A stretch of DNA of 64,000 nucleotides from Burkholderia stabilis (GCF_001742165.1 NZ_CP016442.1:2170001-2234000), one strand, 5' to 3'. Positions 40,299 to 49,747 are shown, numbered from the stretch's first letter. Made by a program: numbers and translations. The notes: a model not told the origin generated them from the letters alone.

Positions 40299-41891
40299 AT
40301 GATGGATCACCCGTTTTCAGCCGTATCAGCCGTTGCGGCGCGCCGGCGCGCGTGGGTGCTGGCCGCCGTCTGCCTGGCCGCCGTCGCGCTGCCGCTGTCG
40401 TTCTCGGGCGGCGCGGTCGCGACGCCGGCGATCGGCCGCGACCTGCACGGCGGCCCGGTCGCGATGAACTGGATCACCAACGCGTTCATGCTCGCGTTCG
40501 GCAGCTTCCTGATGGCGGCGGGCGCACTGGCCGACCAGTTTGGCCGCAAACGCGTGTTCGCGATCGGCGTCGGCGGTTTCACGCTGATGTCGGTCGCGCT
40601 CGCGTTCGCGCCGTCGATGCTCGCGGTCGACCTGCTGCGCGCCGCGCAAGGGCTCGCGGCGGCCGCGGCGCTCGCGGGCGGCACGGCGGCGCTCGCGCAG
40701 GAATTCGACGGCGCGGCGCGCACGCGCGCCTTCAGCCTGCTCGGCACGACCTTCGGCATCGGGCTTGCGTTCGGGCCCGTGCTCGCCGGCGGCCTGATCG
40801 GCCATTACGGCTGGCGCGCGATCTTCGTCACGAGCGCGGTGGCCGGCGTGCTGTCGCTCGCGTTCGGTCTGCCGCGCATGCACGAGTCGCGCGACCCGCA
40901 CGCGAGCGGGCTCGACTGGCCGGGCACGGTCGCGTTCACCGCCGCGCTGACGCTGTTCACGTTCGGCGTGATCGAGGCGCCCGCGCGCGGCTGGTCGAAC
41001 CCGCTCGTGATCGCGCTGCTGGCCGGCGCGGCGCTCGGCGCGCTCGCGTTCGTGATGATCGAGGCGCGCGTCGCGCGGCCGATGCTCGACCTGTCGCTGT
41101 TCCGCATCGCGCGTTTCGTCGGCGTGCAGGTGCTGCCGGTGTCGACCTGTTGCTGCTACATCGTGCTGCTCGTCGTGCTGCCGCTGCGCTTCATCGGCAT
41201 CGACGGCTTCAGCGAGATCGACGCCGGCTGGCTGATGCTCGCGATTTCCGCGCCGATGCTGGTCGTGCCGCTCGTCGCGGCGACGCTTACGCGCTGGCTG
41301 TCGGCCGGCGTGATCTCGGGGCTCGGGCTGCTGGTCGCGGCGGCCGGGCTCGCGTGGCTGGGCGTCGCGCTGCGCGGCGGCGCGGGGCCGGCGGCGATCG
41401 CGCCGATGCTCGCGATCGGCGTCGGGGCCGGCATGCCGTGGGGGCTGATGGACGGGTTGTCGGTGAGCGTCGTGCCGAAGGAGCGCGCGGGAATGGCGAC
41501 GGGGATCTTCAGCACGACGCGCGTGGCCGGCGAGGGGATCGCGCTCGCGATCGTCGGCGCGGTGCTCGCCGCGCTCGCGCAGACGGGGCTGCGGCAGGCA
41601 GCCGGCGCCGCTGGCGCGCCCGACGCGACGCTGCGCGCGGCCGCGCGGCTCGCGACCGGCGATCTCGCCGGCGCTGCGGCGGCGTTGCCGGGTGTCGGGC
41701 ATGCAGCGTTGCTCGCGAGCTATACGCATGCGTTCGACCGGCTGCTGACCGGGCTGGCCGTCGTCACGGTGCTGTGCGCGGGCGTGGTGTTCGCGTTTCT
41801 CGGCGGGCGGCCGGCTGCTGCCGAGGAGAGCGGTGACGCGCCCGCGCGCAGCCGGATCGAACCGGCCTGTGCGGAGACGCATGGGCGTTGA
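40299..41891 (+). CDS. MFS drug efflux transporter (DHA2-like, 14-TM)
   Basis: A 530-residue inner-membrane protein with about 14 hydrophobic segments. The motif GALADQFGRKRVF is MFS motif A, and GLAFGPVLAGGLIGHYGWRA is motif C of drug:H+ antiporters. Length and a long C-terminal loop fit the DHA2 family. The tandem ATGATG at 40299 follows GAGGAG, so either Met may start. Regulated presumably by the divergent LysR protein. Substrate unknown. Confidence 0.9.
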   Translation: MMDHPFSAVSAVAARRRAWVLAAVCLAAVALPLSFSGGAVATPAIGRDLHGGPVAMNWITNAFMLAFGSFLMAAGALADQFGRKRVFAIGVGGFTLMSVALAFAPSMLAVDLLRAAQGLAAAAALAGGTAALAQEFDGAARTRAFSLLGTTFGIGLAFGPVLAGGLIGHYGWRAIFVTSAVAGVLSLAFGLPRMHESRDPHASGLDWPGTVAFTAALTLFTFGVIEAPARGWSNPLVIALLAGAALGALAFVMIEARVARPMLDLSLFRIARFVGVQVLPVSTCCCYIVLLVVLPLRFIGIDGFSEIDAGWLMLAISAPMLVVPLVAATLTRWLSAGVISGLGLLVAAAGLAWLGVALRGGAGPAAIAPMLAIGVGAGMPWGLMDGLSVSVVPKERAGMATGIFSTTRVAGEGIALAIVGAVLAALAQTGLRQAAGAAGAPDATLRAAARLATGDLAGAAAALPGVGHAALLASYTHAFDRLLTGLAVVTVLCAGVVFAFLGGRPAAAEESGDAPARSRIEPACAETHGR

Positions 41892-41944
41892 GCGTTGCTT
41901 TGTGATGCCCGGGCGCTTCGGCGATGGCAGCCGAAGTGCCCGGG

Positions 41945-42118
41945 CATCACGGCATCACGGCATCACGGCATCACGGCATCACGGCATCACGGCATCACGG
42001 CATCACGGCATCACGGCATCACGGCATCACGGCATCACGGCATCACGGCATCACGGCATCACGGCATCACGGCATCACGCATCACGGCATCACGGCATCA
42101 CGGCATCACGGCATCACG
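41945..42118. repeat. Tandem array of about 22 eight-bp units (CATCACGG)
   Basis: Sixteen exact CATCACGG copies (41945-42072) are followed by a 7-bp unit lacking one G (42073-42079), four more exact copies, and a terminal CATCACG. The copies are nearly identical, unlike the first array, which suggests recent expansion or strong homogenisation. It lies between the convergent MFS and split-barrel genes. It opens spurious frames of GITASRHH periodicity. Confidence 0.97.
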
Positions 42119-42163
42119 ATCACCGCCTCACCCCACCCGTACGCCGACGATCCGCCAAACGCG

Positions 42164-42592
42164 TCACGCCAGCACAAGCGGCGGAAGCGCCGCATCCGCG
42201 CGCGCCTGCGCGTGCTCCACCGTCACCACCACATAGCGCCGCGCCTCGGGCCACAGGTGCGCGCGGCTTCCTGCATCCTCGTCGATCGTCGCGCGGCCCT
42301 GCACGAGCCACGTCGTCTGCCGCACGAAATCGACGAACAGCAGCGCGATGCCCGGGTTCACCAGCAGGTTGCCGATCGTGTTGAACAGGTTGTTGCCCGC
42401 GAAGTCGGGCAGCACGAGCGTATGTCGGTCGGGCATGTCGACGAGCTGCTCGAACGAGCCGTCGTCACGTGGCTGGCGGCCACGGTACGAACAATCGCTG
42501 TTGCCGGCCGCGTCGGCGGTCGCGACGATCAGGAACGCCTGCTCGCGGATGAACGCAACAGCGTCGTCGGTCAGGGGGCCCGGGTCGCTCAT
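42164..42592 (-). CDS. Pyridoxamine 5'-phosphate oxidase-like (FMN split-barrel) protein
   Basis: A 142-residue protein of the PNPOx-like fold: [20 protein letters not shown], then [28 protein letters not shown] and [20 protein letters not shown]. These correspond to the FMN-binding strands of the family. The start at 42592 is the first Met with family similarity; an upstream open stretch is spacer. The C-terminal half resembles the protein encoded at 44786-45328 (LLFVDFVR...GRAT), on the other side of the aldehyde dehydrogenase gene. Small oxidoreductase or flavin/F420 binder; substrate unknown. Confidence 0.85.
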   Translation of the reverse strand: MSDPGPLTDDAVAFIREQAFLIVATADAAGNSDCSYRGRQPRDDGSFEQLVDMPDRHTLVLPDFAGNNLFNTIGNLLVNPGIALLFVDFVRQTTWLVQGRATIDEDAGSRAHLWPEARRYVVVTVEHAQARADAALPPLVLA

Positions 42593-42842
42593 GGTGTCGG
42601 TCGGCGCGAACGCCGCTGCGTGTGGATGCGCGGTTCGCACGCAAGCGACATGCCACGCGCGGCGGCCCGCCTGCGCGGTGCCGCCGCGCACGCGGACTGT
42701 GGAAAATCCGAACACCGGCCGCGCCGCTGCGCAATTGCGGTGTTCAGAAACGGCACACCCGCCGTGCGTCGCGAATGAACACCGCACGGCACACGCCCGG
42801 CCGGCCGTTGCCGTCGTGCTTCCGTTACGTTCCGATTCCTGT

Positions 42843-42858
42843 TTGGCACGCATGTTGC
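42843..42858 (+). promoter_or_regulatory. Sigma-54 promoter of the aldehyde dehydrogenase gene
   Basis: TTGGCACGCATGTTGC matches the sigma-54 (RpoN) consensus TTGGCACG-N4-TTGC exactly, with the GG and GC dinucleotides ten bases apart. It points to the aldehyde dehydrogenase, whose ATG is 67 nt downstream. The 250 nt upstream (42593-42842) contain no gene and would house the enhancer; no enhancer-binding-protein gene is in the window. Confidence 0.88.
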
Positions 42859-42924
42859 GTTAATGCATCCGGCGCAGTCCAACCGGCGCTGTACTCACAC
42901 AAGCACGATGAACAGGAGACATGT

Positions 42925-44451
42925 ATGAACCCGTTTGACCTGAAGCAACTGGGCCTCGACGTCGAATACCCGTACCGTCAGCAATACGACAACTACATCG
43001 GCGGCAAGTGGGTCGCACCGGTGAAGGGCGAGTATTTCGAGAACGTGTCGCCGATCAACGGCCAGCCGTTCTGCCGCGTGCCGCGCTCGGGCGCAGACGA
43101 TATCGAGCTTGCGCTCGACGCCGCGCATGCCGCGCGCCGCAAGTGGGGCAAGACGTCCGTGGCCGAGCGCGCGAACCTGCTGCTCGCCGCCGCCGAGCGG
43201 ATGGAAAAGAACCTGAAGCTGCTCGCCGTGGCCGAGACGATCGACAACGGCAAGCCGCTGCGTGAAACGATGGCGGCCGACCTGCCGCTCGCAGTCGACC
43301 ACTTCCGCTACTTCGCCGGCTGCATCCGCGCGCAGGAGGGCGGCATCTCCGAAATCGACGACAACACCGTCGCGTACCACTTCCACGAGCCGCTCGGCGT
43401 CGTCGGCCAGATCATCCCGTGGAACTTCCCGCTGCTGATGGCCGCGTGGAAGCTCGCGCCGGCGCTCGCGGCCGGCTGCTGCGTCGTGATGAAACCGGCC
43501 GAGCAGACGCCCGCGTCGGTGCTCGTGCTGATGGAGCTGATCGGCGACCTGTTCCCGCCCGGCACGATCAACATCGTGAACGGCTTCGGCAAGGAAGCGG
43601 GCGAAGCGCTCGCGACCAGCAAGCGGATCGCGAAGATCGCATTCACCGGCTCGACGCCGGTCGGCAAGCACATCCTGCGCGCGGCGGCCGACAGCCTGAT
43701 CCCGTCGACGGTCGAACTGGGCGGCAAGAGCCCGAACATCTTCTTCGCGGACGTGCTCGACCAGGACGACGCATTCCTCGACAAGGCGCTCGAAGGGCTC
43801 GCGATGTTCGCGCTGAACCAGGGCGAAGTGTGCACGTGCCCGTCGCGCATCCTGATCCAGGAATCGATCTACGAGCGCTTCATCGAGAAGGCCGTCGCGC
43901 GCGTAGAGCGCATCAAGTCGGGCCACCCGCTCGACCTGCAGACGATGATCGGCGCGCAGGCGTCGCAGCAGCAGCTCGACAAGATCCTGTCGTACATCGA
44001 CATCGGCCGCGGCGAAGGCGCGCAATGCCTGACGGGCGGCGAGCGCACGGCGCCGGTCGCCGAACTCGGCACGGGCTACTACGTGAAGCCGACGATGCTG
44101 CTCGGCAACAACAAGATGCGCGTGTTCCAGGAAGAGATCTTCGGGCCGGTCGCGTCGGTGATGACGTTCAAGGACGAGGCGGACGCGATCGAACTCGCGA
44201 ACGACACGTTCTACGGGCTCGGCGCGGGCGTGTGGACGCGCAACGGCACGCGCGCGTACCGGATGGGCCGCGAGGTCGAGGCTGGCCGCGTGTGGACCAA
44301 CTGCTACCACCTGTACCCGGCGCACGCGGCGTTCGGCGGCTACAAGCAGTCGGGGATCGGTCGCGAGACGCACAAGATGGCGCTGTCGAACTATCAGCAG
44401 ACGAAGTGCCTGCTGGTCAGCTACCAGGCCGAGGCGCTCGGGTTCTTCTGA
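42925..44451 (+). CDS. exaC: NAD-dependent acetaldehyde dehydrogenase (ExaC/AcoD type)
   Basis: A 508-residue aldehyde dehydrogenase close in length and sequence to Cupriavidus AcoD and Pseudomonas ExaC (506 residues). Key motifs are [35 protein letters not shown] with the general-base Glu, and [11 protein letters not shown] with the catalytic cysteine (the CTC variant is typical of this subgroup). The ATG at 42925 follows CAGGAGAC. It oxidises acetaldehyde to acetate, the step after ethanolamine ammonia-lyase or ethanol oxidation. Expression depends on sigma-54 as judged from the promoter. Confidence 0.92.
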   Translation: MNPFDLKQLGLDVEYPYRQQYDNYIGGKWVAPVKGEYFENVSPINGQPFCRVPRSGADDIELALDAAHAARRKWGKTSVAERANLLLAAAERMEKNLKLLAVAETIDNGKPLRETMAADLPLAVDHFRYFAGCIRAQEGGISEIDDNTVAYHFHEPLGVVGQIIPWNFPLLMAAWKLAPALAAGCCVVMKPAEQTPASVLVLMELIGDLFPPGTINIVNGFGKEAGEALATSKRIAKIAFTGSTPVGKHILRAAADSLIPSTVELGGKSPNIFFADVLDQDDAFLDKALEGLAMFALNQGEVCTCPSRILIQESIYERFIEKAVARVERIKSGHPLDLQTMIGAQASQQQLDKILSYIDIGRGEGAQCLTGGERTAPVAELGTGYYVKPTMLLGNNKMRVFQEEIFGPVASVMTFKDEADAIELANDTFYGLGAGVWTRNGTRAYRMGREVEAGRVWTNCYHLYPAHAAFGGYKQSGIGRETHKMALSNYQQTKCLLVSYQAEALGFF

Positions 44452-44785
44452 TCCGGTCGTCGATGCAGTGGGGGCGGAGTGCCGGCGCTGGCCGGTCGGC
44501 GGAGCAGTGCCGGCCGGTGCGGTTGCCGATATTCGGCGGCGGCGCGCGTGGCGTGCGGGTTGCGTTGAACGTCTGACGGCCGGTCGAAGCCTGGCCGATC
44601 TGTCAGACGGCGCACACGCGGGTGCGACGTGCCGACGGTCGGCCATCCGGTCAGCCGGCGCTTCGCCCGTTTTGATTTCGACATCCGGCGCGGGCCGCGT
44701 ATCGTCACGCCCGGCGCCGGAAACGATACCGGCAGCCGTACGTTCGCGGCCGCACGGTGCGCCAATGCGCGTAACAAGAACCAGC
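44452..44785. other. Spacer without supported gene
   Basis: GC-rich. A 7-bp inverted repeat GTCTGAC (44571-44577)/GTCAGAC (44602-44608) is present, but there is no T-tract, so I do not call a terminator. Nothing else seen. Confidence 0.4.
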
Positions 44786-45328
44786 ATGGCAGAACTGCCC
44801 CGATCCTTTCCGCGCCACCCCGTTTTTCACGCGGGCGAGCTCGACGCGCATCACCGTTTCGGCGTCGCCGACGAAGCCGAGCGGATGAGCGACGTGGTGA
44901 CGACGCGCCTGAGCATCGGCGTTCGGCAATTCGTCGAATCGCAGCCGTTCATGTTCATCGGCACGGCGTGCGGCTCACGCGCACCCGTGACCTGCGACAT
45001 CGTGCAGAGCCTGCGGGACGCGGACGGCGACCTGTTGCCCGTCGTGCGCGTGATCGACACGAAGACGCTGCGTTTCGCGTTGCCCGCATACGGCGATGGC
45101 GGCCGGATCGATGCGGCGGCGTGCGACGGTGGCGGGGTCGGCCTGCTGTTCGTCGATTTCGTGCGCGGCATGCGCTACCGGATCAACGGGCGTGCGACGC
45201 TGCGCGCCGATCTGCCGGAAGCTGACGCGGCGCCCTGGGCGGTCGGTACAGCGATCGTCGAGCTGGCGGTCGCGCAGGCGTACGGCAATTGCGGCACGCG
45301 GGTCGTGCGGCTGCGGCCGGCCGGGTAG
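44786..45328 (+). CDS. PNPOx-like split-barrel protein, relative of the 42.2-kb gene
   Basis: A protein of about 180 residues with a split-barrel flavin-binding core: RQFVESQPFMFIGTACGSRA (the strand that contacts FMN), TLRFALPAYGDG, and [20 protein letters not shown]. The last block mirrors the same block of the protein at 42164-42592. The start is uncertain: ATG 44786 (MAELPRSF) or ATG 44765; neither has a strong ribosome-binding site. It sits between the aldehyde dehydrogenase and the EutR-like gene. Activity unknown. Confidence 0.72.
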   Translation: MAELPRSFPRHPVFHAGELDAHHRFGVADEAERMSDVVTTRLSIGVRQFVESQPFMFIGTACGSRAPVTCDIVQSLRDADGDLLPVVRVIDTKTLRFALPAYGDGGRIDAAACDGGGVGLLFVDFVRGMRYRINGRATLRADLPEADAAPWAVGTAIVELAVAQAYGNCGTRVVRLRPAG

Positions 45329-45527
45329 CTGGTGGCGGCGCATGCGCGGTCGTCGCGCGTATCGCACCGGCGCGCACCGGCGGCGTGCGCGGCGCGCCGC
45401 GTCCGGGTGCGCCCGTATGGCGCGCGGCGGCCGGTCAGCGTGGAATGACGGGCTTGTCGCCGGGCCGCGCGGTTCGGCACGGGATTTGCGTGATGAGCGC
45501 GGTTCCGGGCAGGTGAGGGAGAACACG

Positions 45528-46562
45528 ATGGATCAACACGTGGCGTGCAGCGAAGAACCGACCGCCGAAGACACGCGGCGCAATGCGCAGGGCGACGACG
45601 CGCCGGCCGGGCAGGCCGTCGTCAGCGTCGCGCACGATGCGGACGAGCAGGCGCGCAACCTGGTCGGCTGGCGGCAAACCTACGACCAGCTCGCGGCCGG
45701 CCGTTTCGTCGGCACGCTGACCGAGCTGCCGCTCGACACCATGAAACTGTTTCGCGAATCGACGAGCCACTTGCTGCGCCAGGCGTGCGAGGTGCGCGGC
45801 GATGCGTACTGGTTCGGCATCCCGCTCGTGTGCGACGGCACGGCGCGCGTCGACGCGTGCCACATCGGGCCCGGCGCGCTCGCGTTCCGGCCCGGCAACG
45901 TGGAATTCGAACTGCTGACGCCCGCGCAGTTCTCGATTTACGGCGTCGTCGTGCGCGGCGACGTGCTGCGCCGTTATGCGGAGGAAGTCGAGCGCCGCGC
46001 GCTCGACGAGCAATTGTTCACGCAACGCGTGATGCAGGTCGGCGATGCGCGGCTCGCGCGCCTGTGCGCGCTGCTCGGCAGCCGGCTCGACGGCGCGGTG
46101 GCCGTGGCCGGGCCGCTGCCCGATGCGCAGCGCGACGAGCTGCAGGCCGAGGTGCTGGCTGCGCTGTTCGACGCATGCGCACAACCGACCGACGACGGCG
46201 CGGGCCGTGCGCCGTCGACGCGCCGCTGGATCGTCGAACAGGCGCGCGACTATGTGCTCGCGCATCGCACGCGCCCGGTCGGCGTGCCGGAGCTGTGCGA
46301 GCAGCTTCACGTGAGCCGGCGCACATTGCAGTACTGCTTCCAGGACGTGCTCGGGATGGCGCCCGCGACCTACCTGCGCACGTTGCGGTTGAACGGCGCG
46401 CGGCGCGACCTGTGCGGCCGTGCGGCCGGTTCGGTGCAGGATGTCGCCGAGGCGTGGGGTTTCTGGCATCTCAGCCAGTTCGCGACCGATTACCGGCGGC
46501 TGTTCGGCAAGCGGCCGTCGGAAACGCTGCGCGAACGCGCGGTGATGGTCGCGGCGGGGTGA
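45528..46562 (+). CDS. EutR-like AraC-family regulator
   Basis: A 344-residue activator. It follows E. coli EutR along its length: LVGWRQTYDQLAAGRFVGTL, FRESTSHLLRQACEV, YWFGIPL, and in the HTH region LCEQLHVSRRTLQYCFQDVL and DVAEAWGFWHLSQFATDYRR. E. coli EutR needs ethanolamine and adenosylcobalamin and activates eut genes. The ATG at 45528 has GAGGGAGAA upstream; the frame is open earlier but without similarity. It is 7 kb from eutBC yet next to the acetaldehyde dehydrogenase, so it probably controls one or both blocks. Confidence 0.87.
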   Translation: MDQHVACSEEPTAEDTRRNAQGDDAPAGQAVVSVAHDADEQARNLVGWRQTYDQLAAGRFVGTLTELPLDTMKLFRESTSHLLRQACEVRGDAYWFGIPLVCDGTARVDACHIGPGALAFRPGNVEFELLTPAQFSIYGVVVRGDVLRRYAEEVERRALDEQLFTQRVMQVGDARLARLCALLGSRLDGAVAVAGPLPDAQRDELQAEVLAALFDACAQPTDDGAGRAPSTRRWIVEQARDYVLAHRTRPVGVPELCEQLHVSRRTLQYCFQDVLGMAPATYLRTLRLNGARRDLCGRAAGSVQDVAEAWGFWHLSQFATDYRRLFGKRPSETLRERAVMVAAG

Positions 46563-46626
46563 GCAGGGCGGCGGGGGGCCGCCGCCGCGCTTTCGGCGGC
46601 TCACTCGGCGGCTGTGTTCGGTTTCG

Positions 46627-47727
46627 CTATCCGGCCGTCGCAGTCGTCGCCACTTCGCGCGGCGCGGGCCACGCGAGCGCGTCCCAGTCGATTTTCCGGT
46701 AAGCGGCTTCGATCGCCGCGAGATCGTCCGGCCGCTCGCTGCGGTGCAGCCCGTGCAATTCGGGCGGCACGTCGAGTGCGACCGGCACGCAATGCGGATA
46801 GTCGCGCACGCGCAGCGCCGGCCCGATCGTCGTGAAGCACGCGAGCGTCGGCACGTCAAAACCGTCGGCGAGATGCAGCGCGGCCGTGTCGGGCGCGAAC
46901 AGCACGCTGGCGCCCTTGATCCATGCGATGAACCGCGCGGTATCGGTCGCGTCGGCGCTCACGTCGACATAGGCCGGATGCGCGATGGGGCCGAACCCGG
47001 CCACCGGCAGCCCGTAGCGTTGCACGAGTCGATCCACGAGCGTCGCGCGCAGCGCGGGCGGCACGCTGCGCACCGCGGTGCTGGCATTCGGGCAGAACAG
47101 CACGTACGGCCGCTGCCATTCGGCCGGCAGCGCGGGCAGCGGCAGCCGCGCGAGCCAGCGGTTGCGCTTCGCGGCGGCCGGCACGGCGGCCGGGTCGGCG
47201 CCGAGCGCGTCGAGGAAGAAATCGATCATCGGCAGCCGCGCGAACGCGGGCCAGTACAGGTGATTGCCGACGTCGATGCACGGCGCATCCGCAGGCAGCG
47301 TGCCGGCGGCGCACGGCAGCGCGCGCGACGGCGCGACGACGTCGGCCGCGAGCGCATACAGCGCGTCGACATAGCGTGGCGCGCGGGCCGGCCGGTACAG
47401 CGTGAAGCGCAGGCCCGCGTGCGCGGCGCGCAGCGCGGCGAGCGCGGTCAACCCGATCACCGAATCGCCGAGCGTGACGCCCATGCCGTTGACCACGTGC
47501 ACGTGCCGCGCGCGGTCGTAGTCGAGCCGGAACGGCTGGTTCGCGGCGTGCAGCAGGCCGAGCGCGGCGGCGGCCGGCACGTGGCCGACCGCGCGGGTAT
47601 CGCCGTGCTCGATGTCGTAAGGCGCGACGAGCGTGCCGTCTGGCGCGAGCAGCGTGCCGGGCAGCACGAGCGCGTCGTCGGGCGACAGCGCGACGACGGC
47701 CGGCGCGGCGTGCGTGTCCACCGTCAT
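46627..47727 (-). CDS. Heptosyltransferase-like (GT9 family) protein
   Basis: A 366-residue protein with a GT-B-type layout. The central segment VVNGMGVTLGDSVIGLTALA resembles the N-terminal GDxxxxLP-type loop of ADP-heptose:LPS heptosyltransferases, and the C-terminal ASVLFAPDTAALHLADGF resembles their nucleotide-sugar site (the T/D-S/T-xxxHLA motif). Its ATG overlaps the stop of the upstream ThDP-dependent enzyme in an ATGA. It is not in an LPS cluster, and the acceptor is unknown; it may be a divergent member with another role. Confidence 0.7.
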   Translation of the reverse strand: MTVDTHAAPAVVALSPDDALVLPGTLLAPDGTLVAPYDIEHGDTRAVGHVPAAAALGLLHAANQPFRLDYDRARHVHVVNGMGVTLGDSVIGLTALAALRAAHAGLRFTLYRPARAPRYVDALYALAADVVAPSRALPCAAGTLPADAPCIDVGNHLYWPAFARLPMIDFFLDALGADPAAVPAAAKRNRWLARLPLPALPAEWQRPYVLFCPNASTAVRSVPPALRATLVDRLVQRYGLPVAGFGPIAHPAYVDVSADATDTARFIAWIKGASVLFAPDTAALHLADGFDVPTLACFTTIGPALRVRDYPHCVPVALDVPPELHGLHRSERPDDLAAIEAAYRKIDWDALAWPAPREVATTATAG

Positions 47728-49427
47728 CCGCCGCGTGCGCGGCGGCCCTGCTCGCGGATCTGTTCGAGCGTCGCGGCCGGCGTGCTGGCGTCCTGCGGAA
47801 TGCGGATCTCGATCAGCGCGGGCAGCCCGCAGGTCAGCGCGCGTTCGAGCGCGGGCGCGAAATCGGCGGTGCGCTCGACCGTCTCGCCGTGCGCGCCGAA
47901 CGCGCGCGCATACGCGGCGAAATCGGGGTTCGTGAGCCCCGTGCCGTGTACGCGCCCCGGATAGTTGCGCTCCTGATGCATGCGGATCGTGCCGAAATGC
48001 CCGTTGTTGACGACGATCGCGACGATGTTCAGCCCGTACTGCATCGCGGTGGCCAGCTCGTTGCCGGCCATCATGAAGCAGCCGTCGCCGGCGAGCGCGA
48101 CGACGGTCCGCGACGGATACAGCGACTTCGCGGCGAGCGCGGCCGGAATCCCGTAGCCCATCGCGCCGCTCGTCGGCGCGAGCTGCGAGCGAAAGTGCCG
48201 GTATGCAAAGTGGCGATGCAGCCAGATCGCGTAGTTGCCGGCGCCGTTGGTCAGGATCGCGTCATGCGGCAGGCGTTCGCGCAACTGCACCATCACGTCG
48301 CCGAGCTGCACGTCGCCGGGCATCGGCAGCGGTGCGTGCCATTCGCGGTACGCGCGATGCGCGTCGTCGGCCGTACCGGCCCACGCGGGCTTTGCCGGCG
48401 GTTCGAGCGCGGCGAGCGGCGCGGCGATCTCGGGCATCCCCGACACGATCGGCAGGTCGGCCGCATATACGCGGCCGAGTTCGTCCGCGCCCTGGTGCAC
48501 GTGGATCAGCGTCTGGCGTGTTTTCGGGATGTCGAGCAGCGTGTAGCCGCCGGTGGTTGCTTCGCCGAGGCGCGGCCCGATCACGAGCAGCAGGTCGGCG
48601 TCGCGGATGCGCTTCGCGAGCGCGGGGTTGATCCCGAGTCCGACGTCGCCCGCGTAGTTCGGGTGCGCGTTGTCGATCGTGTCCTGGTAGCGGAACGCGC
48701 ACGCGACCGGCAGTTGCCAGCGCTCGACGAAGGTGCGCAGGTTCGCGCAGGCCTCGGGCGTCCAGCCGCTGCCGCCGACGATCGCGACCGGCCGTTCCGC
48801 GCGCGCGAGCCGCTCGCGCAGCTCGTCGATCTGCGCGGCCGACGGCGCGGCCGCGACGCGTTTTGCGGCCGGCACGACCGGCTGCGGCGCGCACGCTTCG
48901 GACAGCACGTCTTCCGGCAACGCGAGCACGACGGGGCCGGGCCGGCCGGACGTCGCGACGTGGAACGCATGGCTCAGGTATTCGGGGATGCGGCGCGGAT
49001 CGTCGATCTGCGCGACCCATTTGGCCATCTGGCCGAACATCCGGCGGTAATCGATTTCCTGGAAGGCTTCGCGGTCGAGGTGCTCGCGCGCGCACTGGCC
49101 GACGAACAGGATCATCGGCGTCGAATCCTGGAACGCGGTGTGCACGCCGATCGACGCATGCGTCGCGCCGGGCCCGCGCGTGACGAACGCGATGCCGGGA
49201 CGGCCGGTCAGCTTGCCGACGGCCTCGGCCATGTTCGCGGCGGCCGCCTCGTGGCGGCACACGACCGTCTGGATGCGCGCGGTATCGTCCGCCAGCGCAT
49301 CGAGTACGGCGAGGAAGCTCTCGCCCGGCACGCAGAACACGCGTTCGACGTGATTGGCGAGCAACGCATCGACGAGCAGTCGCGCACCGGTGGCGGTGCG
49401 CGGCTCGAGATCCTTGGAATGCGACAT
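47724..49427 (-). CDS. Thiamine diphosphate-dependent decarboxylase/carboligase (acetolactate synthase-like)
   Basis: A 567-residue three-domain ThDP enzyme. The catalytic Glu lies in VVCRHEAAAANMAEA. The ThDP/Mg site is GDGCFMMAGNELATA, with the partner NN in IVAIVVNNGHFG, and the middle FAD/ADP-type domain runs from about 190 to 330. It resembles the large subunit of acetolactate synthase, benzoylformate decarboxylase and related enzymes, but no small regulatory subunit gene follows. Instead its stop overlaps a GT9-like gene by four bases. Substrate unknown; ordinary branched-chain synthesis is unlikely from context. Confidence 0.85.
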   Translation of the reverse strand: MSHSKDLEPRTATGARLLVDALLANHVERVFCVPGESFLAVLDALADDTARIQTVVCRHEAAAANMAEAVGKLTGRPGIAFVTRGPGATHASIGVHTAFQDSTPMILFVGQCAREHLDREAFQEIDYRRMFGQMAKWVAQIDDPRRIPEYLSHAFHVATSGRPGPVVLALPEDVLSEACAPQPVVPAAKRVAAAPSAAQIDELRERLARAERPVAIVGGSGWTPEACANLRTFVERWQLPVACAFRYQDTIDNAHPNYAGDVGLGINPALAKRIRDADLLLVIGPRLGEATTGGYTLLDIPKTRQTLIHVHQGADELGRVYAADLPIVSGMPEIAAPLAALEPPAKPAWAGTADDAHRAYREWHAPLPMPGDVQLGDVMVQLRERLPHDAILTNGAGNYAIWLHRHFAYRHFRSQLAPTSGAMGYGIPAALAAKSLYPSRTVVALAGDGCFMMAGNELATAMQYGLNIVAIVVNNGHFGTIRMHQERNYPGRVHGTGLTNPDFAAYARAFGAHGETVERTADFAPALERALTCGLPALIEIRIPQDASTPAATLEQIREQGRRARGG

Positions 49428-49747
49428 GGGCTGCCGTCTCCCTGGGTAGCGGGACGTACAGCTTACGCCCGTTGGCAGGGCGGTGAAAAGTGTCGGAACA
49501 CGGAGTGGTTCGGGTGGCGAGCCTTCGATGCGCGTCGGGTTCGGCTGGCCGAATGGACGACTGGTGCGTGAGCGCCTGACGGGGGAAAGTGGAGGCTGCA
49601 GATATCGTGCGGCCAGGACGCACCGCTACCGCGTTCAAGCCGGTGGTGAGCCTTGCGGAGCTACGTGTGCGCGTGTCGCATACGACCGCTGGCGCAGCGG
49701 ATATCTTCGGCATATCGCGTGCCGCCCCCCATGCCCGCATCGGAGTC
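49428..49747. other. Spacer without supported gene
   Basis: Between the divergent ThDP enzyme and vapB. No gene features: several short open frames overlap but have neither family similarity nor ribosome-binding sites. GC falls towards vapB. Confidence 0.4.

Noticed and set aside
31576..42118. Repeat arrays as CRISPR.
   Set aside because: Units are 8 bp and contiguous, with no spacers and no cas genes.
41833..42778. Open frames through the second 8-bp array (GITASRHH-type repeats).
   Set aside because: Same cause as for the first array.
44571..44608. Inverted repeat after the aldehyde dehydrogenase as terminator.
   Set aside because: 7-bp arms with a 24-bp loop and no T-tract.
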